Below are positions 25,098 through 35,525 of a stretch of 64,000 nt of DNA, in pieces. The translations under genes and the position numbers were made by a program. The stretch is from NCBI GenBank assembly GCA_025403435.1, contig CM046338.1, positions 18,761,399-18,825,398 of the forward strand, in the 5' to 3' direction. The stretch comes from Artocarpus heterophyllus. Lineage: Eukaryota > Streptophyta > Magnoliopsida > Rosales > Moraceae. Below the pieces are notes generated by a model. It saw only the letters and a list, made by a program, of their open reading frames with translations. It searched no databases and was not told the origin of the DNA. Position 1 is the first letter of the stretch. Every line of letters starts with the position of its first letter.

Positions 25098-25684
25098 ATA
25101 CAATCTAAAATATAAGATAAGAATTTTTTTTTGGATACCTCCAAACAAGAACAAAAACTAACTAGAACAAGAACAATGTTACAATAGCAAGAATAGGAAC
25201 AACCCCCATAAGGACAAATTTTACAAATTCCCTTGAACTATGTTATTTATGTCAAAATACCCTATAAATTTTAAAACGTACCTGTTGTACCCCTGAACTA
25301 TAATACTTCTCCATATTCACTCCTTAAACTTTAAAGGATAAATTTTTTTCTGCCCCCTGAACTTTGGTCAGATTGTCACCTTAGTCCCCAAACTTTGAAA
25401 ACTGGCATGCACATCCCTCGAACTTCAAAACGTTAGCGAAAATGCTCCTTTTATGACATTCCGTCTTTAAAGTTTTATTTTTGCCCATTGAACTTTAATA
25501 ACTATGTCATCTTACCCCTAAACTTTAAAAACTGGTGTTTTTACCCCTAAACCTTTTTCATTTTCTTTTCTAGTCAATATTTTTTCAGACAAGTCAAAAC
25601 TCAAACTTCTCACCTAAATAGTAGTTCTCTTTTTTGTATTGTTTAACGTCCATTTTGTTAAAAAGTATTTTATATAGGCCTATG
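25098..25684 (+). repeat. 587-bp tandem repeat, unit 1
   Basis: This unit starts ATACAATCTAAAATATA and ends GGCCTATG. It is followed directly by a second copy that starts and ends with the same words. The interior consists of phrases like CCCTTGAACTATG, CTTAAACTTTAAAGG and CCCCTGAACTTTGG, a style often seen in terminal repeats of plant DNA transposons. Confidence 0.9.
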
Positions 25685-26238
25685 ATACAATCTAAAATAT
25701 ACGATAAGAATTTTTTTTTGGATACCTCCAAACAAGAACAAAAACTAACTAGAACAAGAATAATGTTACATAAGCAAGAATAGGAACAACCCCCATAAGG
25801 ACAAATTTTACAAATTCCTTCGAACTATGTTATTTGTGTCAAAATGCCCTCTAAATTTTAAAACATACTTGTTGTACCCCTGAACTATAATACTTCTCCA
25901 TATTCAATCCTTAAACTTTAAAGGATAAATTTTTTTTTGCCCCCCAAACTTGGAAAACTGGCATACACACCCCTCGAACTTTAAAACGTTAGCGGAAATG
26001 CTCCTTTTATGACATTCTGTTTATAAAGTTTTATTTTTACCCCTTGAACTTTAATAACTATGTCATCTTGCCCCTAAATTTTAAAAATTGATATTTTTAC
26101 CCCTAAACCTTTTTCATTTTCTTTTCTAGTCAATATTTTTTCACACAAGTCAAAACTCAAACTTCTCACCTAAATAGTAGTTCTTTTTTTGTATTGTTTA
26201 ACATCCATTTTGTTAAAAGTATTTTATACAGGCCTATG
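25685..26238 (+). repeat. 587-bp tandem repeat, unit 2 (shortened)
   Basis: This is the second copy of the preceding unit, about 554 bp, with a few substitutions and a deletion near 25943 that removes a phrase containing GGTCAGATTGTCACC. It ends at the same GGCCTATG word. Confidence 0.9.
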
Positions 26239-26520
26239 CATTTATATATATAATTGAAATTTACATATATATATATATATTATATATAAATTTATATATA
26301 TGCGTATATATTTTGCTTGCATATTCATTTAATTTTTTTCTTGCAATTCATTTTTCTTTTCTTTCATTTAATAAGCACAAAAATCCAAAAAAACGACGCA
26401 ACATCAAACTAAGTGTGTAACAATTGTTGACTCAATTCATAATTCGAAGCTCTTGGATGAGCAATTTGAGTTGTGACTTGTGTAAAGAATTGTTAACTTA
26501 AAAAGAAAAGAAAAAAGTTT
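26239..26520. other. AT-rich spacer with TA tracts
   Basis: TA-rich sequence, including runs near 26245-26310. No gene is seen. Confidence 0.6.
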
Positions 26521-26529
26521 AGGGGACTA

Positions 26530-26680
26530 AAATACTAGTTTTTGAATTATAAGTTGGATTTTAAATACTATAACATGTAAGAGTTTTGTATTATAGCAAA
26601 CTTTTGCTTAACACTTTAATATGTGAAAGTTTTACACTATAGTAGTTGTAACTTATTTGTTTGCCAAACGAAGCCCTAGT
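26530..26680 (+). repeat. MITE-like dispersed repeat, copy 2
   Basis: It carries the paired core ACTATAACATGTAAGAG and TTTAATATGTGAAAGTTTTA, about 45 bp apart, as in the copies near 1010 and 33530. The right side reads TTGCCAAACGAAGCCC, a possible terminal motif. Confidence 0.45.
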
Positions 26681-26789
26681 TCAATTTTTTTTTGGTTAAA
26701 AAAATCAGGTTAGCATAATTCAAACCAAGAAACCAAACGGGAAGAAAGGACAGTTCCCACCAAAGGATAAAATGCATAAGATTATTTAT

Positions 26790-27135
26790 ATGGGAAAATT
26801 TAACAAATTCCTTTCAAACTGTGTCACTTGTATCAATATGCCTTTCTAACTTTAAGATGTATATATTGTACCCTTGAACTTTAATATTTCTCCAAATTCA
26901 ACTCCCAAACTTTAAAAACAAAATGACATATTTACCACAGTTCGAGAGGCAAAAGTAACACTTTTGGGATCGAATGTCACAAAAAGGGATATTTTTGCTA
27001 ACATTTTGAAGTTTGAGGTACATTTTTGTTAACGTTTTGAAGTTTGAAGGGTGTACATGCCAATTTTCAAAGCTCAAAGGGCAAGGTCACAAACGAACCA
27101 AAATTAGAGGGGGTAAAAATAAAATTTATCCAACT
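26790..27135. repeat. Foldback-like relative of the 587-bp repeat
   Basis: The left part (about 26800-26930) follows the 25220-25330 region of the tandem repeat in direct orientation. The right part (about 26950-27130) follows the 25325-25460 region in inverted orientation, for example GTTTGAAGGGTGTACATGCC. Direct and inverted relatives of one unit within 350 bp suggest the unit is itself the terminal repeat of a transposon. Confidence 0.6.
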
Positions 27136-29540
27136 TTGAAACCCCTTTTTTTGGACAAAATAATACATACTATACTCATTAAAAGGATAAATTCATCGGT
27201 GTATTCAAAACCTTAAAGAACCAACGTGAGTTACGCTATATTCTCTACTTTTCTCCTATAATTCTCACTTTTGAGAAGGTATTCTAAAAGGGCCATGCGA
27301 AAAGCAATTTTTATTACTTAATCGCATAATATTTTCGTTAAATTCACTGGAAAAACGACAGCTTCTGTAAACAACCAAAGTATGGAAATTCTTCTTACAT
27401 TTATCATTCAACCAGAGCAGATAAACAACTTATGTTAGAGGCAGCACCTACCTCACCTATCACCCTTCGGCTTCCTAACCCTTTTTGATTTCTTTTGCAG
27501 GAAAAGTTGTAAGCAAGCCCCTCAAGAAATAAACTAGAATGCCCATAATCTTCAAGTCACTTGAGACAAGAATAAACAATCTTCCACCAGCCAAAATCTT
27601 CCAAACTACATTTCTTCAAAGTTCAACTTTCAGAAGCACCACCCCAAATTCTCTCCTGCTATATATGAGAATCCATTGCCTCGGAAGCCAACTTGTCAAA
27701 AGGCATATATTCTACGATCCCAAGGTAGAAATCCAGCAAATTATGCACTCTAGAACGGTGGAAAGCCCAAAGTCCATCATAGACTTCAACGATAATTGAC
27801 CTAAGAAAACATCTTGATTCGGAAGCTCCATTCCTTATACCAATGAATACCAAATTTTTCATTGGGTGACAATCTCTTGTTTCTAAAGATATGATCCAAT
27901 ATTTGCAACTGGAAAGGAGGAAGCCCTTGTCCATGAAATGGTCATCATTAGCATACCTGCCTTCAAGGATGAACTTGAATAAGAATAACTAATGACTTCT
28001 AAAAATTAGCCAAGATGATTCATATATGAATAGGTTCCTCTATGCTCACAATTAGTTAATGAGAGTAGAAGCTACAAGGGTAAACAGTAACATCCCAATC
28101 CTATGGGGATTCACCTTGGCACTTCAATAAAAAGCCAAGAGGAAAACCGACGAGCAAGAAGATCCCGACATGGTGCATGGCATCTAACTAGCCAAGTGCA
28201 TTTTAGTTCAACAGGGAGGATAGACCAAAAGGTATCATCAGGACTTCACTCGAAGTCATGTATGCGAATTTCTGTGTCTACACAATTAAAATCTAGGCAT
28301 GCACTTAACTTTAGGCTAAAGCAGAAATTTACTCTTTATCCACAAGTTAAAAAAAAAAAAAAAAAACCACCCTGTCCCACGAAGACAACGAAGAAGAAGA
28401 AAGAAGACGTAAATAGTAATTTTGTACAAAAGCACACAATAAATTAACCAAGACTTTAAAATAGTGCATTGTGAGAGAGTAAATACTACAACACTCTTTT
28501 ATATACTCTAAAAAAAACCCAATAACAAGGTGAAATATTCTGCCAAACTCAAAAAAAAAAAAAAAAGACCAAGAGGCAACTATATATATATTCCACCGTC
28601 ACTGCATTCACCTATATATGATCTACACAATAACAAGCAAAAAAAAAAAAAATTTCCCAAACCCCCCCAAAAAAAATATGAACCAAGAAGTATTTATACA
28701 CAACACATTCACCATCCTAAGCACTTAATACTGGTAGTCCTGCATATGGTAATTGATTCCTAATTGTGGATGCATGAACGACATGAGTCCAATGATGCAA
28801 AAATTCTAATGAAGAGTAAGGTGGCTGTGAAATCAGGCTCAGTAACTACGAAGAATGTCTGTAAGGTTTTAGCTCAAGCTCGTCTTTTGGTGATGAAGAA
28901 GCTAGAACAAAGATCCCATACAAAAATGTTTGTAAATTTATTTAATACACAGTTCCAATAAAATATTAGAGTCCACCCCACCCCCCCACCCCCAACACAT
29001 ATATACAAGACTCAAGCTTGAGTTTGTTTATGCAAAAAAATAAAGCTCAAGCTCCATTTTCAAAGCCAAGGTCACGCTAATATGTTGAGACCTAAAGTTA
29101 GACGGGCTGATGCTCACAATGAAATTGATTAAAATTTGACTATCTAGAACAACACAGCCGGGCTTGGCTCAAATTGTTCAGACTCTCGGGAATAATAAAT
29201 GCTCAAATAAAATATGAAACTGGAAATCCTTGAGGGATAAAAATAGAATAAGAAATTACTTCCATACAGTGAACTTGACGATGACATATGTCCATTACTT
29301 TTGTGCGACAGATGCAACAAGTTTCCTCAAATTTGGAAAAGAGCTTTCATGGGAATGATTATCTCCTCTCCAAATTCAAAGTTTCCTACATAGTAGAAGA
29401 AACATTTAACTTCACAACTTCATAAATTTCTATCAAAATGTTTTCAACCAGGCAGAGAACCAAACCTTCGCAAGTATACACAGGTATGCCGAATAAAATA
29501 GATAAGAATCTCCACCTTTCCTATAACACTGTTAGTGCAA
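27136..29540. other. Intergenic DNA downstream of the PPR gene
   Basis: No protein family is recognisable. Open frames at 27539-27799 (plus), 27659-27934 (minus) and 28764-28961 (plus) show no known motif. Poly-A tracts lie near 28350, 28548 and 28640, and a C-rich run at about 28975-28993. The minus-strand side may include the 3' end of the PPR transcript, but I cannot place a polyadenylation site. Confidence 0.45.
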
Positions 29541-29650
29541 ACAAACTGCAAGAAATAAGGACATACAATTAAACTAATTTCAACAAAACAGCATGTTAAG
29601 ATGAAGTAGTTGCACGAGAACCTCATACCTTCATCTAAGAAAGCAGAAAG

Positions 29651-32445
29651 TTAAAATTTGTCATCTGGTACAAACCCCCTTTGCAGCATTTCATCATGGA
29701 AACGAAATGCTTCCTTCAAGTTGTCCTGGGATACATGTCCATTTATCAATGATGTATAAGTAAATCTATCAGGATTTACACCTCTTTCAAGCATCCTCCG
29801 AAGTACTTGCTCAGCTTCTTGCATTCTACCTTGTTTAGAGAACCCATTTAGAATTACGTTGTATGTAATAACATCGGGCAATAACCCTTGATCTTCCATT
29901 TTTCTAATCGAAGCAAAAGCTTTGTCCAGATTCTCCTCTCTAACAAATCCATTAACTAAAGTGTTGTACGTAATGCTGTCAGGAACAACTCCTCGAGATA
30001 TCATTTTTCCCAAGAATTCCTCTGCCTTTGCAGCATCATTGGACCGACAGTAGCCCTTTATTACGGTGTTACAAGTCACAAGAGTGGATTTTATGCCTTC
30101 TTCCACCATCTGGTCCCATAATCTGAAGGCCTCAGATACATGACCCATGCTACAGAACCCATTTATTAAAATGCAGTATGAAATGTGATTAGGGAATATT
30201 CTCCTAGAGATCATATCACCCCATAATTCCTTAGCTTTCTCTATTTCGCCTGCTTTGCAAAACCCATCAATCAATGTATTGTATGTCACAACATCAGGCT
30301 TAAGATTCCTTCCAGTCATTGTCTGGAATAAATTGAGTGCTCTACTCGTATTCCCATTCTTACAATATCCATGAATAAGTGTGGTGAAAGTATAAAAATC
30401 AGGAACAACACCCCTTTCCACCATCTCATTTAACAGCATGTCTGCATCAGCAAGATTCATGTCCCTACACAATCCATTCAAAATACTATTGTATGTAACC
30501 ACATCCACAACACAACCTTGCTCTAGCATTTCATCCCTCATCTTTAACGCCTCTGACATGATACCCTTTTTACAATATCCATCTATAAGGATAGTATAGA
30601 CCACATTGTCTGGAACCAATCCTGCCCCTTTCAGACTTTTAAAATAAGTTAAAGCTTGTTCAAGATGCCCGATCCTTGCAAACATGCCAATCAGTGCACT
30701 AAAGCTAATTAGATCAGGATAAACACCTCTGCCTGACATTTCACGGAAAATTGCCTCAGCCTCTGCAATCTTATTTGTTTTACAACTCTCGGAAAGCAAT
30801 GCATTGTATGTAGTAGTATCAGGGTTCAACCCAAGCTGCAAAATCTCATCCAAGACTTCCTTTGCTCTTGTACAATTTCCCACTTTGCACAATCCTTTTA
30901 TTATAGTGTTATAAGTAAGAAGTCCAGGACTCAGCCCCTTAGATGACATAAAGTTTACTAAACGAAAAGCTTCTTCCAAAAGCCCTTGGCGACAATAGGC
31001 ATTAATCAATGTATTATATGTCACTATATCTGGAAAAATCCCCTTCTCTTCCATGTCCGATAAGAACAACTTGGCGTGGTCGACTTTGCCATCTTTACAC
31101 AGTGCATTGACCATGATGTTAAGCGTATAAACATTCAAATCAATCCCACTTCTAACGACTTCCCAATATACTTCCCATGCCAAATCAACCCAACCAACTT
31201 TCACAAGCCCTCCAAGAAGACTATTACATGCACTTATGGAAACATTAAATCCTTTGCTTCTCAACATCTGAAACACCTCAGACCCTTCCCTCAACTTCTT
31301 AGCCTGCACATAAGTCCTAACCAATAAATCAAACACCAAACGATTTGACCCACAACCACTATGATATGTCGAAACCAAAGATTCAACAACTTCAAATCTT
31401 GAAACGCCACTTCTTCTCACCATTCTAAGTACCAGAGCTTGTGCTTCGGACAATCTCCGACTACGCACCAAGACGTGAATCATCACACTCAAAGACTGTG
31501 AGGAATGCCTCATATTTGGACAATTCATCATAATTAAATCAACAAACTTCATACCCAGTTGCAAATTTTCACAGCGAGTAAGAATTTCGACTACAACTGA
31601 TGGATTTAATCGAAACACATAGCCGTGCAAGGAGTTGAGATTACCTTGCTTTAAACTCAGTAAGATTTTCTCGGAAAGGAGACAATCGGATATAGAATTC
31701 GATGAAACTTGTTCCTGGTCACGGCATCTGTAGGCTTCTTGAATTTGCAGATTTCCAAGACAACCACTTTCAGCACTAAACGAAGCTAGGAAAATTTAAT
31801 CAAGTAGTAAGGCCCTCTATCCCAGAGAACACAAAAAGAAGAACAGACAATAATCACATCCTCACTAACTCCTAAGCCACCGAAGTTAAGAACAAATAAC
31901 TAACTATTAAATCTAGGAAATTTTATCTAATTTTCTCAAGTTACTCTAAAAACAGCTGAACAAATCATTGAACACAAGTTGAGAGTATCAAAAAGAAAAT
32001 CAATGCAATTCACTATAAAGCATCACCACTTCATGAAGCCTTCTGACTACTCTTGGGACTAAAATTCAATATTTAGAAATTGATGAATCAGGGTCAAAGT
32101 CCACCCTAATTATGATAAATGAAACTAGAAGTAACTTCAAATTGTCTCATCGAAATAAAGCTCCAAAAGTTCTAATTAATATCTGATATGCCAAAATGGA
32201 CTTCTTTCCCCCGATTCTTGCTGGAATTAAGTACGAAGAAGCCGTTGAGAAAAAAAGATCATTAAATTCGGAGTACCTGATGGTGATGCGATTGGAATTA
32301 CTCGCCTAAAGCCAAAAGGAGAGGGACGAGAGATGAGAAATGGCGAAGAGAATGTGGAGATTTTGTGGAGGTTTGAAAATGAATAGCAGTGATTAGGAGA
32401 GGGAATTAGGGACAATTTGGGTACAGAAAGAGCTGGAGTTGCCAT
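29651..32445 (-). CDS. P-class pentatricopeptide repeat (PPR) protein, two exons
   Basis: PPR proteins bind organellar RNA one base per repeat and control its processing, stability or translation. The model has exon 1 at 32445-32277, a 491-bp intron with GT at 32276 and AG at 31786, and exon 2 at 31785-29651, stop TAA. It joins in frame to give 767 aa. ATG 32445 is the first in its frame after an upstream TGA. Residues 1 to about 56 are rich in Ser and Pro and almost free of acids, as in chloroplast or mitochondrial targeting sequences. Residues 205-764 form 16 consecutive repeats of exactly 35 aa with no L, S, E or DYW motifs, so it is P-class. The end, DEMLQRGF..DDKF, and overall layout remind me of the Arabidopsis At5g01110 type, from memory only. 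A possible 83-bp 3' UTR intron lies at 29628-29546. No lesion is visible and this appears to be the only intact gene here. Confidence 0.93.
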
Positions 32446-32484
32446 TAACAATGCTGGGAGGGAAGAATAGAGCACCCGAAAAAC

Positions 32485-32559
32485 TCAAAGTTCAAAAGTT
32501 GTGAGGGTTCTGAGGATGGGTTTGCGCAGCGGCCATTGGAAGAGCTTCGGCTTCGCCAT
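32485..32559 (-). CDS. Small upstream ORF in the PPR leader
   Basis: ATG at 32559 opens 24 codons (beginning MAKPKLFQW, rich in Lys, Arg and Pro) and ends at TGA 32485-32487. It lies 39 bases upstream of the chosen PPR start and in the same reading frame, separated by that TGA only. If it lies in the mature leader it could lower translation of the main frame. Alternatively it might be a relic of a longer N-terminus. No other evidence supports expression. Confidence 0.4.
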   Translation of the reverse strand: MAKPKLFQWPLRKPILRTLTTFEL

Positions 32560-32709
32560 GGGAGGGGACTCTCAGAAAATTAGATGTTAAGACTTAAGAC
32601 TGGAGACAGAGAATGATGGGAGAGGGTTTTGGGATTAAACGGTTTTATCTTTCTTTTTTCTTTTTCCTATTTTTTCCAAGTTCCGCTTGACGGCCAGCGA
32701 GAAAATTAA

Positions 32710-32813
32710 GGGCCGTTTGTTTCGATACTCAAATCAAGGTTTGAATTATTTTGTTACAGTATTTTCTCTCATAAAATTCAAATCTTTATTCAAATACTCG
32801 AACCAAACGGGCC
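32710..32813. mobile_element. 104-bp MITE upstream of the PPR gene
   Basis: The inverted ends GGGCCGTTTGTTTCGATACT and the complement of CGAACCAAACGGGCC run through most of the element. It is flanked on both sides by TTAA (32706-32709 and 32814-32817). Small size, near-complete palindromy and a TAA/TTA-containing target duplication suggest a Tourist-like (PIF/Harbinger) MITE, though a 4-bp TTAA duplication leaves the superfamily open. Confidence 0.8.
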
Positions 32814-32959
32814 TTAATTCTCGTTGTCAGTTTTTTTTTTTTTGGTACATGAACATTTCTAATTTTTTATTCTCAATTGATTTATATTTATAATTATTTT
32901 CCCAAATTTTTTATTGAAATTAGATTTTTTTTTGTCTTTTCGTATATTTATTCACAATT

Positions 32960-33135
32960 TTTTAATAAAAATATTCGGTTCGTTTGGTATTATTTTCAAA
33001 ATATGTAAAAATGTTTTTGTTTTAGAAAATAAAAATTTTTAAAGAATTATACTGAAAGTGTTTTTAAAATTTTTGCCTCGAAAAACAAGCAAAAGCATTT
33101 CCAAAAATTTTAAGAACAAAACCGAACAGGGCCAT
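32960..33135. repeat. Possible second small MITE
   Basis: ATTCGGTTCGTTTGGTATTA on the left faces AAAACCGAACAGGGCC on the right, about 170 bp apart, with AT-rich interior. The pairing is imperfect and I find no clean target duplication. Confidence 0.35.
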
Positions 33136-33409
33136 TATTGTCTGCTAGTTTTTTATTTGCCTTTTATTCTTGCTCCTCTTTTTTTCACAAGATAAAGTTT
33201 AATTTTGTTGATGCAATTATTTTTTTAATTGTTAATGCAATTTAATTTAGAAAGAAATTTCGAATATGAAGATCATAATTATCCAATTGAATTTGTCTAA
33301 ATAGTTTTCATTTAAAGCCAAATAGTTTTAAGAATATTTAAATTTGTTGATTTTGTATGTGTAATATATTACGTTGCACACCACACTTTGTTTGGCACGT
33401 TGAATCGGA

Positions 33410-33665
33410 TAAGATTGTTGAGTTAGGGTTAGATTGGATTAAATAGGATAGGATTATATATAATCTTATCATATGTTTGGTAAGATATTGATTGGACCAA
33501 ATTAATACGGTATTTGACAAGATGGTTAGAACTGTTTTTACTATAACATGTGAGAGCTTTATATTGTAGTGATTTTTTTATTGTTACTGTAGCATATGAG
33601 AATTTTACACTATTTATAAATGAGAAAATGATATAAATCACTACTGCCAAACACCCCTTAAAAGT
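33410..33665 (+). repeat. MITE-like dispersed repeat, copy 3
   Basis: It contains the paired core ACTATAACATGTGAGAGC and ACTGTAGCATATGAGAAT, about 45 bp apart, matching the copies near 1010 and 26560. It ends near GCCAAACACCCCTTA and contains TGTTTGGTAAGAT on the left side. Confidence 0.5.
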
Positions 33666-33839
33666 AATCATTGAAATTAAATTTATCAAAAAATTAAATT
33701 TAATTAAAATCCTTTGAAAAATAGAGAAAGTAAAGAAGGAATATATAATAATAATGTTTAAAATTAAAATCATATGTTTGAAAAAATGAAGCACTATTTT
33801 TGTTTGGCGTAAACATGGAACATTATTATATCTAAGTTT

Positions 33840-34500
33840 TAGGGGTCTTTTTTTTATTCTCTAGTTTGAGAATTTCATATATCACAATGGGGCTTGAGTG
33901 CGGCAAATAGATGGCGCCCTCAACATCATATGCCACAATGGAAACATCCCGCAAGTAGAGGGATAGCAAATTGAGTTTTGGGCTGGGTGCGATTAGATGG
34001 CGACCTCCTGTTGTTGCGAGTTAGAGAAAGGGTGCAAATCTGGGTTAGGTCAAGTGTAGGCACATTGAAGGTCTTGGTTGGGAGAGGAAGGTGGGCTCAA
34101 CGGCAACCTCACGCGCTAGAAAGCTGATCTAAATGGTGATCTCTTGCGTTGGAGAAGGTGAACGAAAAGACAATCTTGCACGCTAGAGGTGAGGCCGAAT
34201 AATGGCCGCATGATGACCTTGCTTATCGGAGGTGGGTGCGACGGTGACTTTGCTGGCCGAAGGCAGAGGTTAGGGAGGCAAGTCTGTTAGTATCAAGGGT
34301 AAGTGAGGTGAAATAAAGAGGGGAAATAATCTCAAGTCTTTAGACTAACAATCCCACCATTTTTGGGGGATTATTAATCCCACATTTGTGCGATTATTTT
34401 GTGTTCATCGAACTAATAATCTAATCCGAATCTGTCACTAAATATGGGATTTAGATAAATAATCCTAGTCTCAGTCTTAGTCTCGTGAGACAAACAGGTG
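33840..34500. other. Non-coding, GC-richer patch with MITE-like end
   Basis: 33890-34260 is richer in G and C than its surroundings and repeats phrases such as GATGGCGCCCTC, GATGGCGACCTC and CGGCAACCTCACGCGC. Its right end (about 34440-34500) reads AATCCTAGTCTCAGTC and CTCGTGAGACAAACAGG, which resembles a MITE terminus. No open frame of note was seen. Confidence 0.4.
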
Positions 34501-34520
34501 TTAAAATAATAACTTAAGAT

Positions 34521-34712
34521 TATATGTGTGATAGCTCATTATGTTGATGGTTTTATAAAAACGAATTATTATTTTTGTTTATGTTTAGTCCCAGTCCTAG
34601 TCCTACGGAAAAAAAAAAAGCATTTACATGACATGGATAAGAACATAAACAAAAACAATAATTCATTTTGCAAACCCTAATCCTCATCAACATAATGAGC
34701 TATCACACATAA
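34521..34712. repeat. Long imperfect inverted repeat (about 70-bp arms)
   Basis: Left arm 34521-34586 and right arm 34642-34712 are near-complementary. The blocks GTGTGATAGCTCATTATG and ATTTTTGTTTATG face each other across a loop of about 55 bp that contains a poly-A run. The right arm runs into the hAT transposase remnant. Confidence 0.8.
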
Positions 34713-34990
34713 ATAACCAATTTTGTTACTATCTTCCCAAAGATCATATATGCAAGAACTGTAGCATTAAAAGATTTAAAATTATCAAGAAGTAATTGTC
34801 TCATTGCATAAAAAACTTTGGTGCAATCAGATCTAACTGTGTTTCTATTAACCCTCTTAAATTGTGGACAAAGTGCAGTTTGAAATTCTTCAAATGCTTC
34901 ATCATCTGCAAAAGACAATAGTAATTCAACACTAGTCGAAAACTTCACTAGTGCCTCACGGGCATGCTGTGTATCGCATGAAAAAATTTG
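34703..34990 (-). pseudogene. hAT-type transposase fragment (BED/RICESLEEPER-like)
   Basis: Read on the minus strand, a frame of about 90 codons contains REALVKFSTSVELLLSF, EAFEEFQ and FKRVNRNTVRSDCTKVF. In plant hAT transposases (zinc finger BED, RICESLEEPER-like) a region of the form F-K-x-x-S-R-N-T-x-R-S-D precedes the catalytic core. Only this short stretch is left: no zinc finger, no catalytic motifs and no C-terminal dimerisation domain. It is a dead fragment. The adjacent inverted repeat may belong to the same insertion. Confidence 0.6.
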
Positions 34991-35044
34991 TAGACCTCGT
35001 TTTATGTGTAAAAGTGTTTGTTAATGTTGTGATGATTTATGCCT

Positions 35045-35525
35045 CATTTGGTTTATTGGTTCAAACTGTGTTAGTTTGAACTTTTTTGGATTAAATAGAA
35101 AAATCCAAATTATATAGTTTAAATAGTGATCTGAACTAGCATTTGGATGTATAATTAAAGTATTAAATGGAACAAAATATCCAATCTAAATTTGTATTTA
35201 GATAAGTATTAAAGACTCTAGTTTGAAGCATTAAAAATTATTTAAATTAAAAAATAAATGTAAAATATGTAAAAAGAAGTTATTTAATTAAAAATTATGA
35301 AATAATAGTGTTAAATTATAAAAACAATATATAGGAGTGAAATTACTATTCAATATTAGTTTGAAATGTTGAAATAGAAGAGTGGTTTAAACTCTAAGTT
35401 GGGCAGTTCAGCTTAGTTTGAACTGTCAGTTTAGTTCGAATTAAATATTTTACCAAATATCAATTTAAACTGTGATGTCGTTCGAACTGAGCCGAACTGA
35501 CTGAATTAGTCAAACAAACAGGGTG
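35045..35525. repeat. Possible hAT-like MITE
   Basis: CCTCATTTGGTTTATTGG on the left faces TTAGTCAAACAAACAGGG on the right, and inner blocks such as TTCAAACTG and GTTCGAACTG recur in both directions. The interior of about 480 bp is AT-rich with no coding potential. No target duplication could be confirmed. Confidence 0.4.

Noticed and set aside
31076..31327. 83-codon frame on the plus strand
   Set aside because: It is antisense to the PPR repeats and results from their biased codons.
29651..31630. PPR gene starting at 31630
   Set aside because: The codon there is TTG, not ATG. The frame stays open upstream to 31785, where a splice acceptor joins it in phase to an exon with ATG at 32445.
32227..32475. 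Separate small protein at 32227-32475 on the minus strand
   Set aside because: It would start with GTG. Its frame is better explained as PPR exon 1, spliced at 32277, with ATG 32445 as the first start.
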